DNA of 64,000 nt from Oxalobacter vibrioformis (GTDB taxonomy: Bacteria > Pseudomonadota > Gammaproteobacteria > Burkholderiales > Burkholderiaceae_D): contig NZ_CP098242.1 of NCBI RefSeq assembly GCF_027118995.1, positions 2,395,001 to 2,459,000 of the forward strand, in the 5' to 3' direction. A program made the translations under genes and the position numbers. The notes under the pieces were generated by a model that was given only the letters and a program-made list of their open reading frames with translations, was not told the DNA's origin and ran no database searches. Positions 35,801-43,634 of this stretch are shown here, in pieces; the stretch's first letter is position 1, and the number at the start of each line of letters is the position of its first letter.

Positions 35801-36230
35801 TCAGGTACGCTTCAAAAAGCGAGGCCAGCGTGGCAGCCAGCTCGAAGCGCCCCGCCTGGTCGTTGCGCTTAAGCCAGTTTGCCAGGCGCGGATGGGAAGC
35901 AACAAAGTCCCCATCTTCCAGGATATGAAAAATCCGCCAGCTGAGCACATCCGCCGCATAAGGCGATTCGGCGGCAACCGGGAGCACTTTGCGGATCGTT
36001 TCCCAGAACCACTGGGCCAGATAGGAAAAGCGCACATTGGCGCAGATACCGCTGGTGTCGGCAAGGGCAAGCGACAGGTGCCGCCGCATGGCCGCGCTGG
36101 GGACAATGACTTCCTCTGCCGCAAAAGGCGACGCCATGGATGCGCCCAGCCTGGCCGCCAGCCGGGCTGCCAGCGTATCAAGGCGGTGCGACATCGTCAC
36201 ATTCATCATGCGGTGGGAAAAGAGAGGCAT
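32856..36230 (-). CDS. recC: exodeoxyribonuclease V subunit gamma, RecC
   Basis: RecC (1124 residues) holds the complex together, splits the duplex and recognises Chi in E. coli. It has an inactive helicase-like fold, so no Walker motifs are expected or seen. Supporting signs are the N-terminal VIVPSAAMRRHLSLALAD, the DILVVTPDVDTAAPLVDAVF segment, LRNLPYRIVCAIGMNDGAFP, and the C-terminal SLTGLAQFFANPSRFLLQNR, a well-conserved RecC stretch. The first ATG (MPLFSHRMM) is used; MSHRLDTL a dozen residues later is possible. It is first in the recC-recB-recD operon. Confidence 0.95.
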   Translation of the reverse strand: MPLFSHRMMNVTMSHRLDTLAARLAARLGASMASPFAAEEVIVPSAAMRRHLSLALADTSGICANVRFSYLAQWFWETIRKVLPVAAESPYAADVLSWRIFHILEDGDFVASHPRLANWLKRNDQAGRFELAATLASLFEAYLTYRPDWLYAWFEGKTLTLPRPAKKGGKVEEADAAWQAALWRRIEAQTGSDGVHPGVRFFEVLEAGREKAGFLPERLSVFCLPAIAPQYLQMLEKISEWVEVDLYVLNPCREFWFDVVPEKRLAVMKKTGQETYHETGNALLAAWGKQTQSHLSLLMDLGHDWDFLPDTGNPAVSLLGRLQEAVLALEEPALEAIAPDDRSVEVHVCHSLMREVEVLHDQLLALFASDDPPAPGDILVVTPDVDTAAPLVDAVFGNAPSGARIPYRIMGRAANRINPVARAVMDIFALAASRFTAADVYDLLLQPLVAKRFGLQGAADQVYGWLEEAGICWGLDGEQKRSLSLPMDDSRSFHDGFYRLFLAYALPADARMPFGTRLPAGNPEGTEAAQLGSLWHFIRCLSRLSASLEKPEDAEGWREVFLAVLDDFICPDTAQLEDDLAVRQAAGRLFDSMGMNGRGLAVDADVMRRALGQALDESARGAVPSGAVTITAMAGLRNLPYRIVCAIGMNDGAFPGDASPLEFDLMARAPRAGDMQRRDDDRNIFLDLLLAARERFYISYTGKSVRDNTPVPPSVVVSELLDTIARALAKGHPGLPVPEAEKLVRESLVIEHPLQVFSRRYFEPDGDTRIRSHHADFCRALVKKAEAMAALSLAADTALIDDTDGDGKDAAWHRGAPFFSAPLPEPDAAWREVSLTGLAQFFANPSRFLLQNRMGVSFPANAGELPVNEPFVASRLDAWQLADRLLPLLLQGRSMDEVLAAAQAGTEFPSGMLGQAGIIEELDALVGFVDRIRDALSPDCLPPFSVGLEFDIEGQPWTLEGVFTELRENGLILYRYVDADGDSGTRFTLSAWITHLFLNAVAPEDVVCKTACHLMNASFSFVPCDRDEARQLLKDLLGLYRTGLNEPLRFFPLSARAFIEGNGNIGAARRKWDSGNDRQRSERDDVFYRLALRGQDDPLDDFFVDCARRVMEPMNRLMKRHDDA

Positions 36231-36236
36231 AGCAAC

Positions 36237-36254
36237 ATTAGGGTTATCCCTAAT
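36237..36254. promoter_or_regulatory. palindrome upstream of recC
   Basis: ATTAGGG TTAT CCCTAAT is a perfect 7-bp inverted repeat seven bases upstream of the recC start, where the ribosome site would be expected. It could be an operator or an mRNA hairpin limiting recC translation. Confidence 0.4.
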
Positions 36255-36420
36255 AATACCTGCCTTTTAGCAGATAATGTTACCTGCCTTTTCATGCAGA
36301 GATGGCAAATCTTGACTCCGTACAAGAAGTTTTTGAAAGGCACTGGCTTACAATGACCGTTCGAAATTTATCAAGACCTCCCATCAACCTGCTTAAAATG
36401 CCAGCGAAAAAGAGGAAACA

Positions 36421-36834
36421 ATGAATACCAAACCCGTACTGACACTGGACGAGGCCCGGCAAATCATGGCCGCCGCAGAAGAAGAAGCCAGCAAAAACAG
36501 CTGGAGTGTCGCCATTGCCGTCGTTGATGACGGCGGCCATCTCCTCTGTTTCGGACGCATGGACAATGTCGCGCCCATCGCCTCCTATATCGCGCCCAAC
36601 AAGGCCAAGACCGCCGCCATGGGTGTACGCGAAAGCCGTATCTATGAAGACATGATCAACAATGGCCGCTATGCCGTGCTTTCCGTGCCCCATATCGAAG
36701 GGCTGCTGGAAGGCGGCGTGCCTATCATGGTCGGCGAGCAGTGTGTCGGTGCTGTCGGTATTTCCGGCGCCAAGTCTCATGAAGATGTCATCATTGCCAA
36801 GGCAGGGATAGCAGCGCTTGATATAAAAGCGTAA
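36421..36834 (+). CDS. GlcG/HbpS-family heme-binding protein
   Basis: The 137-residue protein matches the DUF336 (GlcG/HbpS) family end to end: LTLDEARQIMAAAEEEASKN, VAIAVVDDGGHLLCFGRMD, the NKAKTAAMGV segment and GGVPIMVGEQCVGAVGISGA. Members bind heme or related cofactors in some species, while others sit beside glycolate or dicarboxylate operons with unknown roles. There is no signal peptide, so it is cytoplasmic. A ribosome site GAGGAAAC precedes the start. It has a terminator of its own, followed by an AEC permease gene. Functional assignment beyond the fold is not possible here. Confidence 0.9.
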   Translation: MNTKPVLTLDEARQIMAAAEEEASKNSWSVAIAVVDDGGHLLCFGRMDNVAPIASYIAPNKAKTAAMGVRESRIYEDMINNGRYAVLSVPHIEGLLEGGVPIMVGEQCVGAVGISGAKSHEDVIIAKAGIAALDIKA

Positions 36835-36850
36835 AATTTCTGCCAGCATA

Positions 36851-36890
36851 AACCACCACTGGTATGGTTGATATCCGTGGTGGTTTTTTT
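36851..36890 (+). terminator. rho-independent terminator after the GlcG-like gene
   Basis: A 9-bp stem AACCACCAC / GTGGTGGTT with a 17-base loop is followed by a T-run. Confidence 0.85.
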
Positions 36891-36937
36891 GCGCATTTGT
36901 CCCGTCAACCGATTGCGAAAAGCCACAGACCAGACCC

Positions 36938-37864
36938 ATGCTTGAAGTTGCCAATATCGTCCTGCCGGTTTTTGCGCTGATTGCCCTGGGATACGCTTTC
37001 CGGCGCACCGGCATCATGTCGGCTGCCGCCATCACCGAACTCAACCGTTTTGTCGTCTACCTGGCGCTCCCGGCACTCACTATCGACATCATCATCAGCA
37101 GCAGTATTGAGGCGCTGTGGCAGCCCGGCTTCATCATCGCTTTCGAGATTGGCGTGGCTGTCCTCTTCATTCCCGTCCTCCTGTTTCACTGGATGAAAAG
37201 CAAAAACCTGGCCAGGGCCACCATTGACGCCACGGCAGCATCCTACGCCAATACCGGCTACATCGGCATCCCCCTGTGCCTGCTCGCTTTCGGCAAGGAA
37301 AGCCTCCCCCCGGCCGTCATTGCCGGTATCCTCACCGTTTCCTTCAACTTCGCCTTTTCCATCATCCTCATGGAAATCAGCAGCAAAAAAGGCGCAAGTA
37401 TCGGGGCCGCCTTCAAAGACCTGGCCGTCTCCCTCATCAAAAACCCGCTCATTGTCTCGCCCGTCATCGGTGGCATCATGCTCGCGTCCGGCATCCATTT
37501 TCCGGGCGGCGTGACCCAGGGCATCAAGCTGCTGGGATCGGCAGCCTGTCCCTGTGCGCTCGTTGCCACCGGCCTTTTCCTGGCGCAGAAACAGGAAACC
37601 ACCAGTGCGCTCGTCTCCATCGAGCTGGTTTTACTCAAGCTCATCGTCCAGCCGCTCATCGCCTGGTTTTTTGCCTACCACGTCTTTTCCATGCCCGGCA
37701 TCTGGGCAAAGACCGCTGTCATCCTTTCCGCCATGCCCACCGGCACCGGCCCCTTCATGCTCGCCGAAATGTACGGCAAAGGCGCTGGCATCGCCTCGCG
37801 CACCATCCTGCTTTCCACCATCGGTTCCGTCATTACCCTCTTTATCTGGCTCAGCGTGCTGTAG
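36938..37864 (+). CDS. AEC (auxin efflux carrier) family permease
   Basis: The 308-residue membrane protein has about ten hydrophobic segments arranged as two five-segment halves. It opens with NIVLPVFALIALGYAFRRTG, the standard AEC beginning, and has TAASYANTGYIGIPLCLLAF, the conserved Asn-Thr-Gly crossover of segment 4. FMLAEMYGKGAG near the end is also typical. Bacterial members such as MdcF and MleP carry malonate, malate or other organic anions, so a carboxylate substrate is plausible but unproven. It has an ordinary length and no defect. Confidence 0.9.
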   Translation: MLEVANIVLPVFALIALGYAFRRTGIMSAAAITELNRFVVYLALPALTIDIIISSSIEALWQPGFIIAFEIGVAVLFIPVLLFHWMKSKNLARATIDATAASYANTGYIGIPLCLLAFGKESLPPAVIAGILTVSFNFAFSIILMEISSKKGASIGAAFKDLAVSLIKNPLIVSPVIGGIMLASGIHFPGGVTQGIKLLGSAACPCALVATGLFLAQKQETTSALVSIELVLLKLIVQPLIAWFFAYHVFSMPGIWAKTAVILSAMPTGTGPFMLAEMYGKGAGIASRTILLSTIGSVITLFIWLSVL

Positions 37865-37990
37865 AAGGGGCGTTTCCACAGGGGCATGTCCCTGACAAAG
37901 ACGCTTGTCCTTGCGCTGTTTTTTCGTTATGGTGGCGAAAACAGGCATCCCCAAAAAGAGCCCCGCATAAAGGCAGGATAAAATCACCCC

Positions 37991-38287
37991 ATGGCAAACG
38001 AACTCACAGACGACATCAGGCGCATTATCAACCAGGACTGGCGTGTCGGGGTGGAAAAGGAAGAGGGCATCCTCGTCTATGATGTCCGCTCCCGTATCGG
38101 CAATGCCATGCGGGCAGACGAAGCCTGGTTTGTGTATCGCAAAAGTACCGGAAAAAGGGGCAACTGGGCCGTGGCTGAGCCGAAGATCTTTACCGAAGTC
38201 CGCATGGAAGACGTGTGCTACTGCTACAACCAGTCGCTGGGCAGCCATTACCTGGCGAAGGGGTTGGAGGGGGAATATGATGTGTAA
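37991..38287 (+). CDS. small protein, paralog of the gene at 50682
   Basis: The 98-residue soluble protein begins MANELTDDIRRIINQDWRVG, close to MKALTDNIREQINNGWKVGI of the gene at 50682-51038, followed in both by a short charged link and LVYDV. The two share the N-terminal half and then diverge. I recognise no wider family. It is convergent with the broken transporter gene on its right, with only 27 bp between them. Confidence 0.65.
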   Translation: MANELTDDIRRIINQDWRVGVEKEEGILVYDVRSRIGNAMRADEAWFVYRKSTGKRGNWAVAEPKIFTEVRMEDVCYCYNQSLGSHYLAKGLEGEYDV

Positions 38288-38314
38288 GGGGGCCGTCGCG
38301 TCACCACAGCCCCA

Positions 38315-39238
38315 TCACTCCGGCAGTTTCACGAGCCCCGCTTCCTGCCGCTTCCTCTCCCGCCAGAGCTGCCAGGAATTGATGAGGTTCTGCCACACCA
38401 CGTAAGAGCCGGCGCCTACCGCCGTAATCGGTGTCAGGTAGGTGTGCGCCACCCAGATGGCAAGGATGGTGTTTTTCTGTCCCAGCGCCTGCCCGCCGGT
38501 GATCCGCTCGCCATAGACGGCGCCGATTTTCTTGCCCAGGAAAAATTGTCCGCAGCATACCAGCAGCGCCCCGGCGGCAATTCAGATTTCAGTCATCCCC
38601 TCAGCCGGTTCGTTCACCAGCGTATTCGTCGTCTGCGCCATGACAATCATCAGCGCCATCGCCCAGAGGTAAAAAGATGCCCTGTGCATGGCAGAGAGCT
38701 TCCTGTGCACACGCGGCAAAAAACGGTGCAGGACGACAGCCATAACGAAAGGTGCCACCAGCAGCGGCAGCACGCGTCCGAAAATCATGAAAAAGGCCGC
38801 CCAGAATCCCAGGCTTTCGTACATGGGGTGGATGGCCGGAAAGAAAAGCGGTACCGCTATCGCCGTGCCCAGGTTGGATAAAATCGTAAAGCTCGTGAGG
38901 CTTGCCGCACTGCCGCCCAGCTTGTCGGTGATGACAGCCGCTGCCGTTGCCGTGGGCGCCATCACGCAGACCATGGCGCCTTCGGCGACCAGCACATTGA
39001 AGGGGACCAGGGCAAAATACACCCCCATCCCGCCGACGATCTGGATAAGCAGCAGCCACGCATGCTCCATCTTGAAACGGATGTCAGACAGCGGGATGCG
39101 GCAGAAGGTCAACAGCAGCATGACAAAGATCAGGTAAGGCGTGATGGGCGATAAAAAGCCGATTACGGGAAAGCCTGCCGCGCCCGCGACCATCGCCAGC
39201 GGCAGGGTCCAGTTCCTGATAAAAGCCAGTATCTTCAT
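38315..39238 (-). pseudogene. BASS-family (bile acid:sodium symporter-like) transporter with in-frame TGA
   Basis: From ATG 39238 the frame encodes about 218 residues with seven or more membrane segments and the family feature MAPTATAAAVITDKLGG. It stops at TGA 38582-38584 directly after AEGMTEI. Past this codon the same frame continues without interruption as IAAGALLVCCGQFFLGKKIG ... LVKLPE to TGA 38315-38317, giving a normal 307-residue protein. Nothing else is broken, so this is a single nonsense change, a readthrough site or a sequence error. Loss of the last two or three segments would very likely inactivate transport. Confidence 0.8.
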
Positions 39239-39297
39239 GTGCCGTTTAATTGGGTTCCTGTCAATGAAACCATACCCCGTCATGGAAAAAACACAAA

Positions 39298-39324
39298 GAA
39301 AAACCCGCATGTTTGCGGGTTTTC
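39298..39324. terminator. bidirectional terminator
   Basis: AAACCCGCA and TGCGGGTTT form a 9-bp stem with a TGTT loop between the transporter pseudogene and the lipoprotein gene, with A and T runs on both sides. Confidence 0.75.
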
Positions 39325-39343
39325 CTCATTCTTTTGCCGGTGC

Positions 39344-40426
39344 TCAGGAGGCCGGTTTTGCTTCACCCCCTGGTGCGGCAGCGGGCTTGTCCGCCGGGGC
39401 AGGCGCTGCCTCAGCCGGTTTTTCCACTGGCTCAGAGGCGGTGCCTGCCGCTTTCGGCTCTTCCGTTACTGCTGGTGCCGCCGCCTTGTTGTCCGGTGCC
39501 GCTTTTTCCTCCACTGCCGGTTTTTCCAGCGTTACATCCGCTTTGGGCGCATCCCCTTCCGGTTTGGCTTCCTCTGCCTTTTTCGGCTGGGGTTTTTCGC
39601 TGGTACGCACCTTCAGGCTGTCGATATCAGTGGCTTTCGCGTCGTCATACTTGCGGATAATCTCCGTTTTCAGGTTGGCAAGGCATTCTTCCCGCCCACC
39701 CGTCATGCACACCGAATCCGCCGTAAAGGCACCGCCTGCCTGGTAGTAGGCGACCAGTTTTTGGGCAATATCCTCGTTCACTTCCTCCTTACCCGCGTAG
39801 ATATTCGCCAGGCGCTCCTTTAGCGGTTCCTGCTGGTTTTTCAACTGGCTTCTGACCGAGGCGTAATAGTCGGTGGCAGCCATGCACTTGTCAAAAGCCA
39901 CCTCCACCCAGAGCAGGTAATCGTTTTTCCGTTCCGTTGCACTGGTAAATTCCCGGCAGATAACCGTTGCGCTCGAATCCTTTGAATACGTCGGGTAGGG
40001 GGTGGCGCTGTAGTATTCCGGGTCAAAGCGCAGTGAGAGCTTGCCGGCAAACACCATGTTTTTTGCCCGGTCTTCCTTGTGGAAAGACATGCCGTACTGC
40101 GTGTCCGCATTGTGATCCAGGTTCCAGGTGATGGAAAGCCCTTCGGAAAGTTTCAGCGGATACTGGTCTTGCGCATCCACAAAGTCACGCCGGAAATCCT
40201 CCAGGATGGCATCTGCCGCTACCGTGTCGTCCGGATTCACGATAGGAACAGGGGAGAGCGAGACAAAATCCGAATTGATGCCATTGGTGATCAGGTCATC
40301 CAGTACCAGGATCGTGGCAAAATTGATCTTGCCCTGATTAAGCCCCTGGCTGGACTCTTCCTTCGTCTTTTTGTCGCAGCCGGAGATCGCCAGCAAAAGC
40401 AATGCAACAGGAATAATTTTCTTCAT
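39344..40426 (-). CDS. lipoprotein, paralog family member 1
   Basis: I chose ATG 40426 (MKKIIPVALLLLAISGC), which yields a lipobox LAISGC at residues 12-17 and a 360-residue precursor. The mature part shares several motifs with the protein at 40575: a conserved segment starting with LVLDDLI, DFRRDFxxAxDxY, ERLANIYAGKEEVNEDIAQK, and DSVCMTGGREECLANL (likely a disulfide pair). The last 90 residues are Ala/Pro/Lys/Glu-rich and disordered. An envelope role is clear, the function is not. No family name recognised. Confidence 0.8.
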   Translation of the reverse strand: MKKIIPVALLLLAISGCDKKTKEESSQGLNQGKINFATILVLDDLITNGINSDFVSLSPVPIVNPDDTVAADAILEDFRRDFVDAQDQYPLKLSEGLSITWNLDHNADTQYGMSFHKEDRAKNMVFAGKLSLRFDPEYYSATPYPTYSKDSSATVICREFTSATERKNDYLLWVEVAFDKCMAATDYYASVRSQLKNQQEPLKERLANIYAGKEEVNEDIAQKLVAYYQAGGAFTADSVCMTGGREECLANLKTEIIRKYDDAKATDIDSLKVRTSEKPQPKKAEEAKPEGDAPKADVTLEKPAVEEKAAPDNKAAAPAVTEEPKAAGTASEPVEKPAEAAPAPADKPAAAPGGEAKPAS

Positions 40427-40538
40427 GTTCTGGCTCCTGTATATCGGGTTTGACACTAACAATCCACATTACACCAAGCACCAGGGTTAGTCAAAGCAGA
40501 TGGGACAACTTCCGGGGCGGGTAATGGGTGGCAGTGAT

Positions 40539-40564
40539 AAAAAAACCCGCTTTTTGCGGGTTTT
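40539..40564 (-). terminator. rho-independent terminator of the lipoprotein gene at 40575
   Basis: AAAACCCGC with GCGGG and an AAAAA loop is followed on the minus strand by a T-run; it begins ten bases after the stop. Confidence 0.8.
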
Positions 40565-40574
40565 CTGTTCCGGA

Positions 40575-41543
40575 TCAGTCAGCACCGGGGACTTTCACCC
40601 GGGAAATGGCTTCCTTCTGCTTTGTCACCCCTTCAGGCTGCTCATGGATTTTTTCACCCGAGGGTGAGCGGTCCGCATTTTCCGGGCGCTCTGCCGGGCC
40701 GGATTTTACCTGTTCAATTTTCCGGGAAGTTACCTTTTCCGGATCGATATCCATATTGCCGATATTTTCCACCTTGACCTCACCCCATTTGCGGGCAAAT
40801 TCATCCACCAGGTTTTCATGGCAGGCCAGGTAGCCGCCGTAAAGACAGACAGAATCTTCCGGGACCGATTGCCCGGTCAGGTACAGGGCGGCGAGGCCCT
40901 TTGCCAGATCAGGATTGACCGATTCACGGCCTGCATAAATATCTGTCAGGCGTTCCTTTATCCTGTCCTGGACTTCACCATAATAATCATTCGCTGACTT
41001 GCACTCGATCATGCGGATCTCAACCTTGTGCATTGTTTCATTTTTAAAATCATGGACAGGACGGTATTGCGTACACATGAAAGTGGCGGCAGCGCCTGTT
41101 TCATAGGCCGGCATCGCGCCATCCTTGTAGAACTCCCTGTCAAGCGAGATGCGGAGTGTGCCGGTAAAAGGCGGCTTTCCTTCCACGTCCTCTTTCACAA
41201 AAATCACTTCCTGCTCCGCCTTGTCAACACCGGCAACCGTGCCGCGCACGACGGCCCCGGTCCCGCGCAGGCGGTAGTACCGGTCTTCCGCAGACGAGAA
41301 ATCACGCCTGAAATCCCCGATCACGTTATCGGCATAAAGTATTTTGTACGGGGAGAGGGGACGGGACTGCACCAGTTGGGCATAAACCGAGGCATCGCCC
41401 TTGTGAATGACATCTTCCAGGATCAGGCTGGCAGCAAAATGGACATATCCGGCGTTCATGTCTTCCGGCTTGACCGGTTTGGGCGCGTCCTTGCAGCCGG
41501 CAAGCGCCAGCAGGAACAAAAAACAGGTCAAAAGCTTTTTCAT
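40575..41543 (-). CDS. lipoprotein, paralog family member 2
   Basis: The 322-residue precursor has a lipoprotein signal MKKLLTCFLFLLALAGC with lipobox ALAGC at residue 17. The mature part shows SLILEDVIHKGD, NVIGDFRRDFSSAEDRYYRL, ERLTDIYAGRESVNPDLAKG and DSVCLYGGYLACHENLV, closely matching member 1 in the same order. The C-terminal 80 residues are charged and disordered. Members 1 and 2 are adjacent in the same direction with separate terminators, so each is probably transcribed alone. Function unknown; the fatty-acylated Cys predicts membrane anchoring. Confidence 0.8.
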   Translation of the reverse strand: MKKLLTCFLFLLALAGCKDAPKPVKPEDMNAGYVHFAASLILEDVIHKGDASVYAQLVQSRPLSPYKILYADNVIGDFRRDFSSAEDRYYRLRGTGAVVRGTVAGVDKAEQEVIFVKEDVEGKPPFTGTLRISLDREFYKDGAMPAYETGAAATFMCTQYRPVHDFKNETMHKVEIRMIECKSANDYYGEVQDRIKERLTDIYAGRESVNPDLAKGLAALYLTGQSVPEDSVCLYGGYLACHENLVDEFARKWGEVKVENIGNMDIDPEKVTSRKIEQVKSGPAERPENADRSPSGEKIHEQPEGVTKQKEAISRVKVPGAD

Positions 41544-41672
41544 GATGTGACGCGGAATATCCGGACAAATTCAACAGAGCGAATCATACCGTGTTTGCCC
41601 TGGACAAACAAACAGAATCGATCAAAAAGCAGGCAAAAATCAGGCAACCGTTTCTGTTGCCGCCCGATCCGT

Positions 41673-43052
41673 TTACGGCAAGAACCTGTCGGTATGGCGC
41701 CGCCTCTTTTCCACGGCGTACCGGGCGTTTTTTGCGGCATACATTTTTCGGTCTGCCGCGCAGATGAGTTCATCCACAGTATTGCCATCGTCCGGAAAAA
41801 GGGCGATACCCCTGCTGAAAGTCAGCGTGATGGCTTCGCTGCCGGCCGAAAAAAGCGGTTGCGTAAAATCGGCTTCCACGCCTGCCCAGAAACTGTCGCA
41901 TTGGGTGACAGGAAGCGGATCGCCAATCCGTGCCAGGACAAACTCATCCCCCGATATCCGCGAAAAAATGACGTTTTCACCCAGGTGCTCCTGCATTTTC
42001 CGTGAAAACGCAACCAGGGCATAATCCCCGATATGGTGCCCATAGATATCGTTGATCAGCTTGAAATAATTCAGATCGATATAACAGAGCTGAAAGGCCG
42101 TTTTCTCTGTGATCAGGCCGTCAAGCCGGTCAAAAAGACCCTTCCTGTTCAGGATGCCGGTCAGTGAATCGGTCTGTATCATTGATTCCAGATCATTATG
42201 GATATGCCTGAGTTCGTGGTTGTTCTGCACCACCAGCGCAATCAGCGTACTGATGAAAATCCCGGCAAGGATCAGTATCCAGTTTTCCGGCCAGGTATAC
42301 CAGGCGCGCACCGGCAATATCCGGAAAACCCATTCGGCATTCAGGATTCTGAGCGGCATCTCGATATAGCCTGTGCTGCTGACGTACTCCCGGCTGCTTC
42401 GTACAATCACCTGCCGTTCTTGCGTGTCCGGGTTGATTCGCCAGATTTCATAATCAAATCCGGCCTTTTTCAGGTCATCCAGGCCCGTGCCGGCAAAGGC
42501 TTCCGGGTATTTCAGCGCCACGGAGACCAGCCCCCAGAAGGCTTTTTCTCCCTCAGCCGCTTTCCTCCAGACAGGCAGCCGCCCGACCAGCGCCTTTTCG
42601 CCCTGGACCAGGTTAAAAGGCCCGGCAAAGACAAACTGGCCCCTTTCCCGGGCAAGGATAGCCTCCTGGTTGCCTTCCCCTTCACCAAAAAGATCATACC
42701 CAAGCACCTGTTCATTGCCCTTCAAGGGATACACATGCGAGACAATGCCCCCCGGCGCAATCACGATATTCAGGATGGCCGGATCGTCCACAATGGCTGG
42801 TGCAACGCGCTCAAACCGCTCAATATTGCCGTCATTTTCAATCGCCAGTGTGGAAAGCACCTGCGTTTTGTACAGCAGCCGGGTCAGCACCTCGCTGATC
42901 CGTGCGCTTTTCTCGCCGATAACCCTTTCCATGGCCATGCTTTCCACACGCGATTTGTGCCGGATCGAAAAAGTGATCAGAACCGCACAAAGGAAGAAAG
43001 ATGCCAGGAAAGTCAGAATGGCCGCCCGGGACGGATTTCTTACAGTCTTCAT
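41673..43052 (-). CDS. membrane diguanylate cyclase with periplasmic CHASE sensor
   Basis: The 459-residue protein has a first membrane segment (residues 10-30, ILTFLASFFLCAVLITFSI), a periplasmic CHASE domain (about 60-235) with the signature AILNIVIAPGGIVSHVYPLK, a second segment (WILILAGIFISTLIALVV, about 265-283) and a C-terminal GGDEF domain (295-450). The GGDEF site reads SRISGDEFVLA, with Ser for the first Gly, which is still compatible with c-di-GMP synthesis. There is no RxxD inhibitory site five residues before it. It should make c-di-GMP in response to an external ligand. A truncated relative lies directly upstream. Confidence 0.9.
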   Translation of the reverse strand: MKTVRNPSRAAILTFLASFFLCAVLITFSIRHKSRVESMAMERVIGEKSARISEVLTRLLYKTQVLSTLAIENDGNIERFERVAPAIVDDPAILNIVIAPGGIVSHVYPLKGNEQVLGYDLFGEGEGNQEAILARERGQFVFAGPFNLVQGEKALVGRLPVWRKAAEGEKAFWGLVSVALKYPEAFAGTGLDDLKKAGFDYEIWRINPDTQERQVIVRSSREYVSSTGYIEMPLRILNAEWVFRILPVRAWYTWPENWILILAGIFISTLIALVVQNNHELRHIHNDLESMIQTDSLTGILNRKGLFDRLDGLITEKTAFQLCYIDLNYFKLINDIYGHHIGDYALVAFSRKMQEHLGENVIFSRISGDEFVLARIGDPLPVTQCDSFWAGVEADFTQPLFSAGSEAITLTFSRGIALFPDDGNTVDELICAADRKMYAAKNARYAVEKRRRHTDRFLP

Positions 43053-43106
43053 CTGTTGTCGTTGTCTGTTTGCTGCGTCATGTCTTGTGACAGGCGCAAA
43101 AACCTT

Positions 43107-43406
43107 TTAGTCAGCCTCTTTTGCCGGCGGGCCATTTTTCCCAATGATACCCGGGTTTTCCATTTTTTTCATCTGCTTTTTCTGCATGGAAATATCACGC
43201 CGGATGCTTCTTGAGCACTGAAAAGCAGCGCGTGAAAACGGCAGACTGTCCCCTGACAGGGATAACCGCGCGAATGGTCCTTCCATTGGCATGTTTTCCG
43301 CACGTGATTTATGCCCGATCAAAAAAACGACCAGAATGGCACAAAGGCAAAGCGATACCAGAAAGATCAGCGTTTTGCCGGGAGAGAGATTCTTCAGGGA
43401 TTTCAT
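43107..43406 (-). pseudogene. truncated N-terminal copy of the CHASE-GGDEF gene
   Basis: The first 42 residues, ending in ILVVFLIGHKSRAENMPMEG, mirror the start of the adjacent cyclase (…SIRHKSRVESMAME). After that the frame runs through unrelated sequence (SLSGDSLPFSRAAFQCSRSI) to a stop. The sensor and catalytic domains are missing. It is a duplication or deletion remnant; a small membrane peptide could still be made. Confidence 0.65.
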
Positions 43407-43634
43407 AAGAACCTTCAGTGTCTGTTTTCTGCTTCAAGTCTTGTGATATCCGGACAGTTTTTTTCGTGTTATTTTGACCGGATTCCTGCTTTTTGCAGTT
43501 ATACCCAAGTGTGCCATTTCAGGAGACTGGCAGGGGGAATCCTAACGATTGAGTTTTCATATGCTTATGCCGCATCGTGATAATGCACCTTGATGCGCAC
43601 CGGGAGGAGAAAAGCAGAAAGAGAAAGCCGGCGG

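Noticed and set aside
34623..36356. 577-codon plus-strand frame opposite recC, and other long frames opposite recB and recD
   Set aside because: These are shadows of high-GC coding sequence on the other strand; recC, recB and recD have clear motifs and coupled ends.
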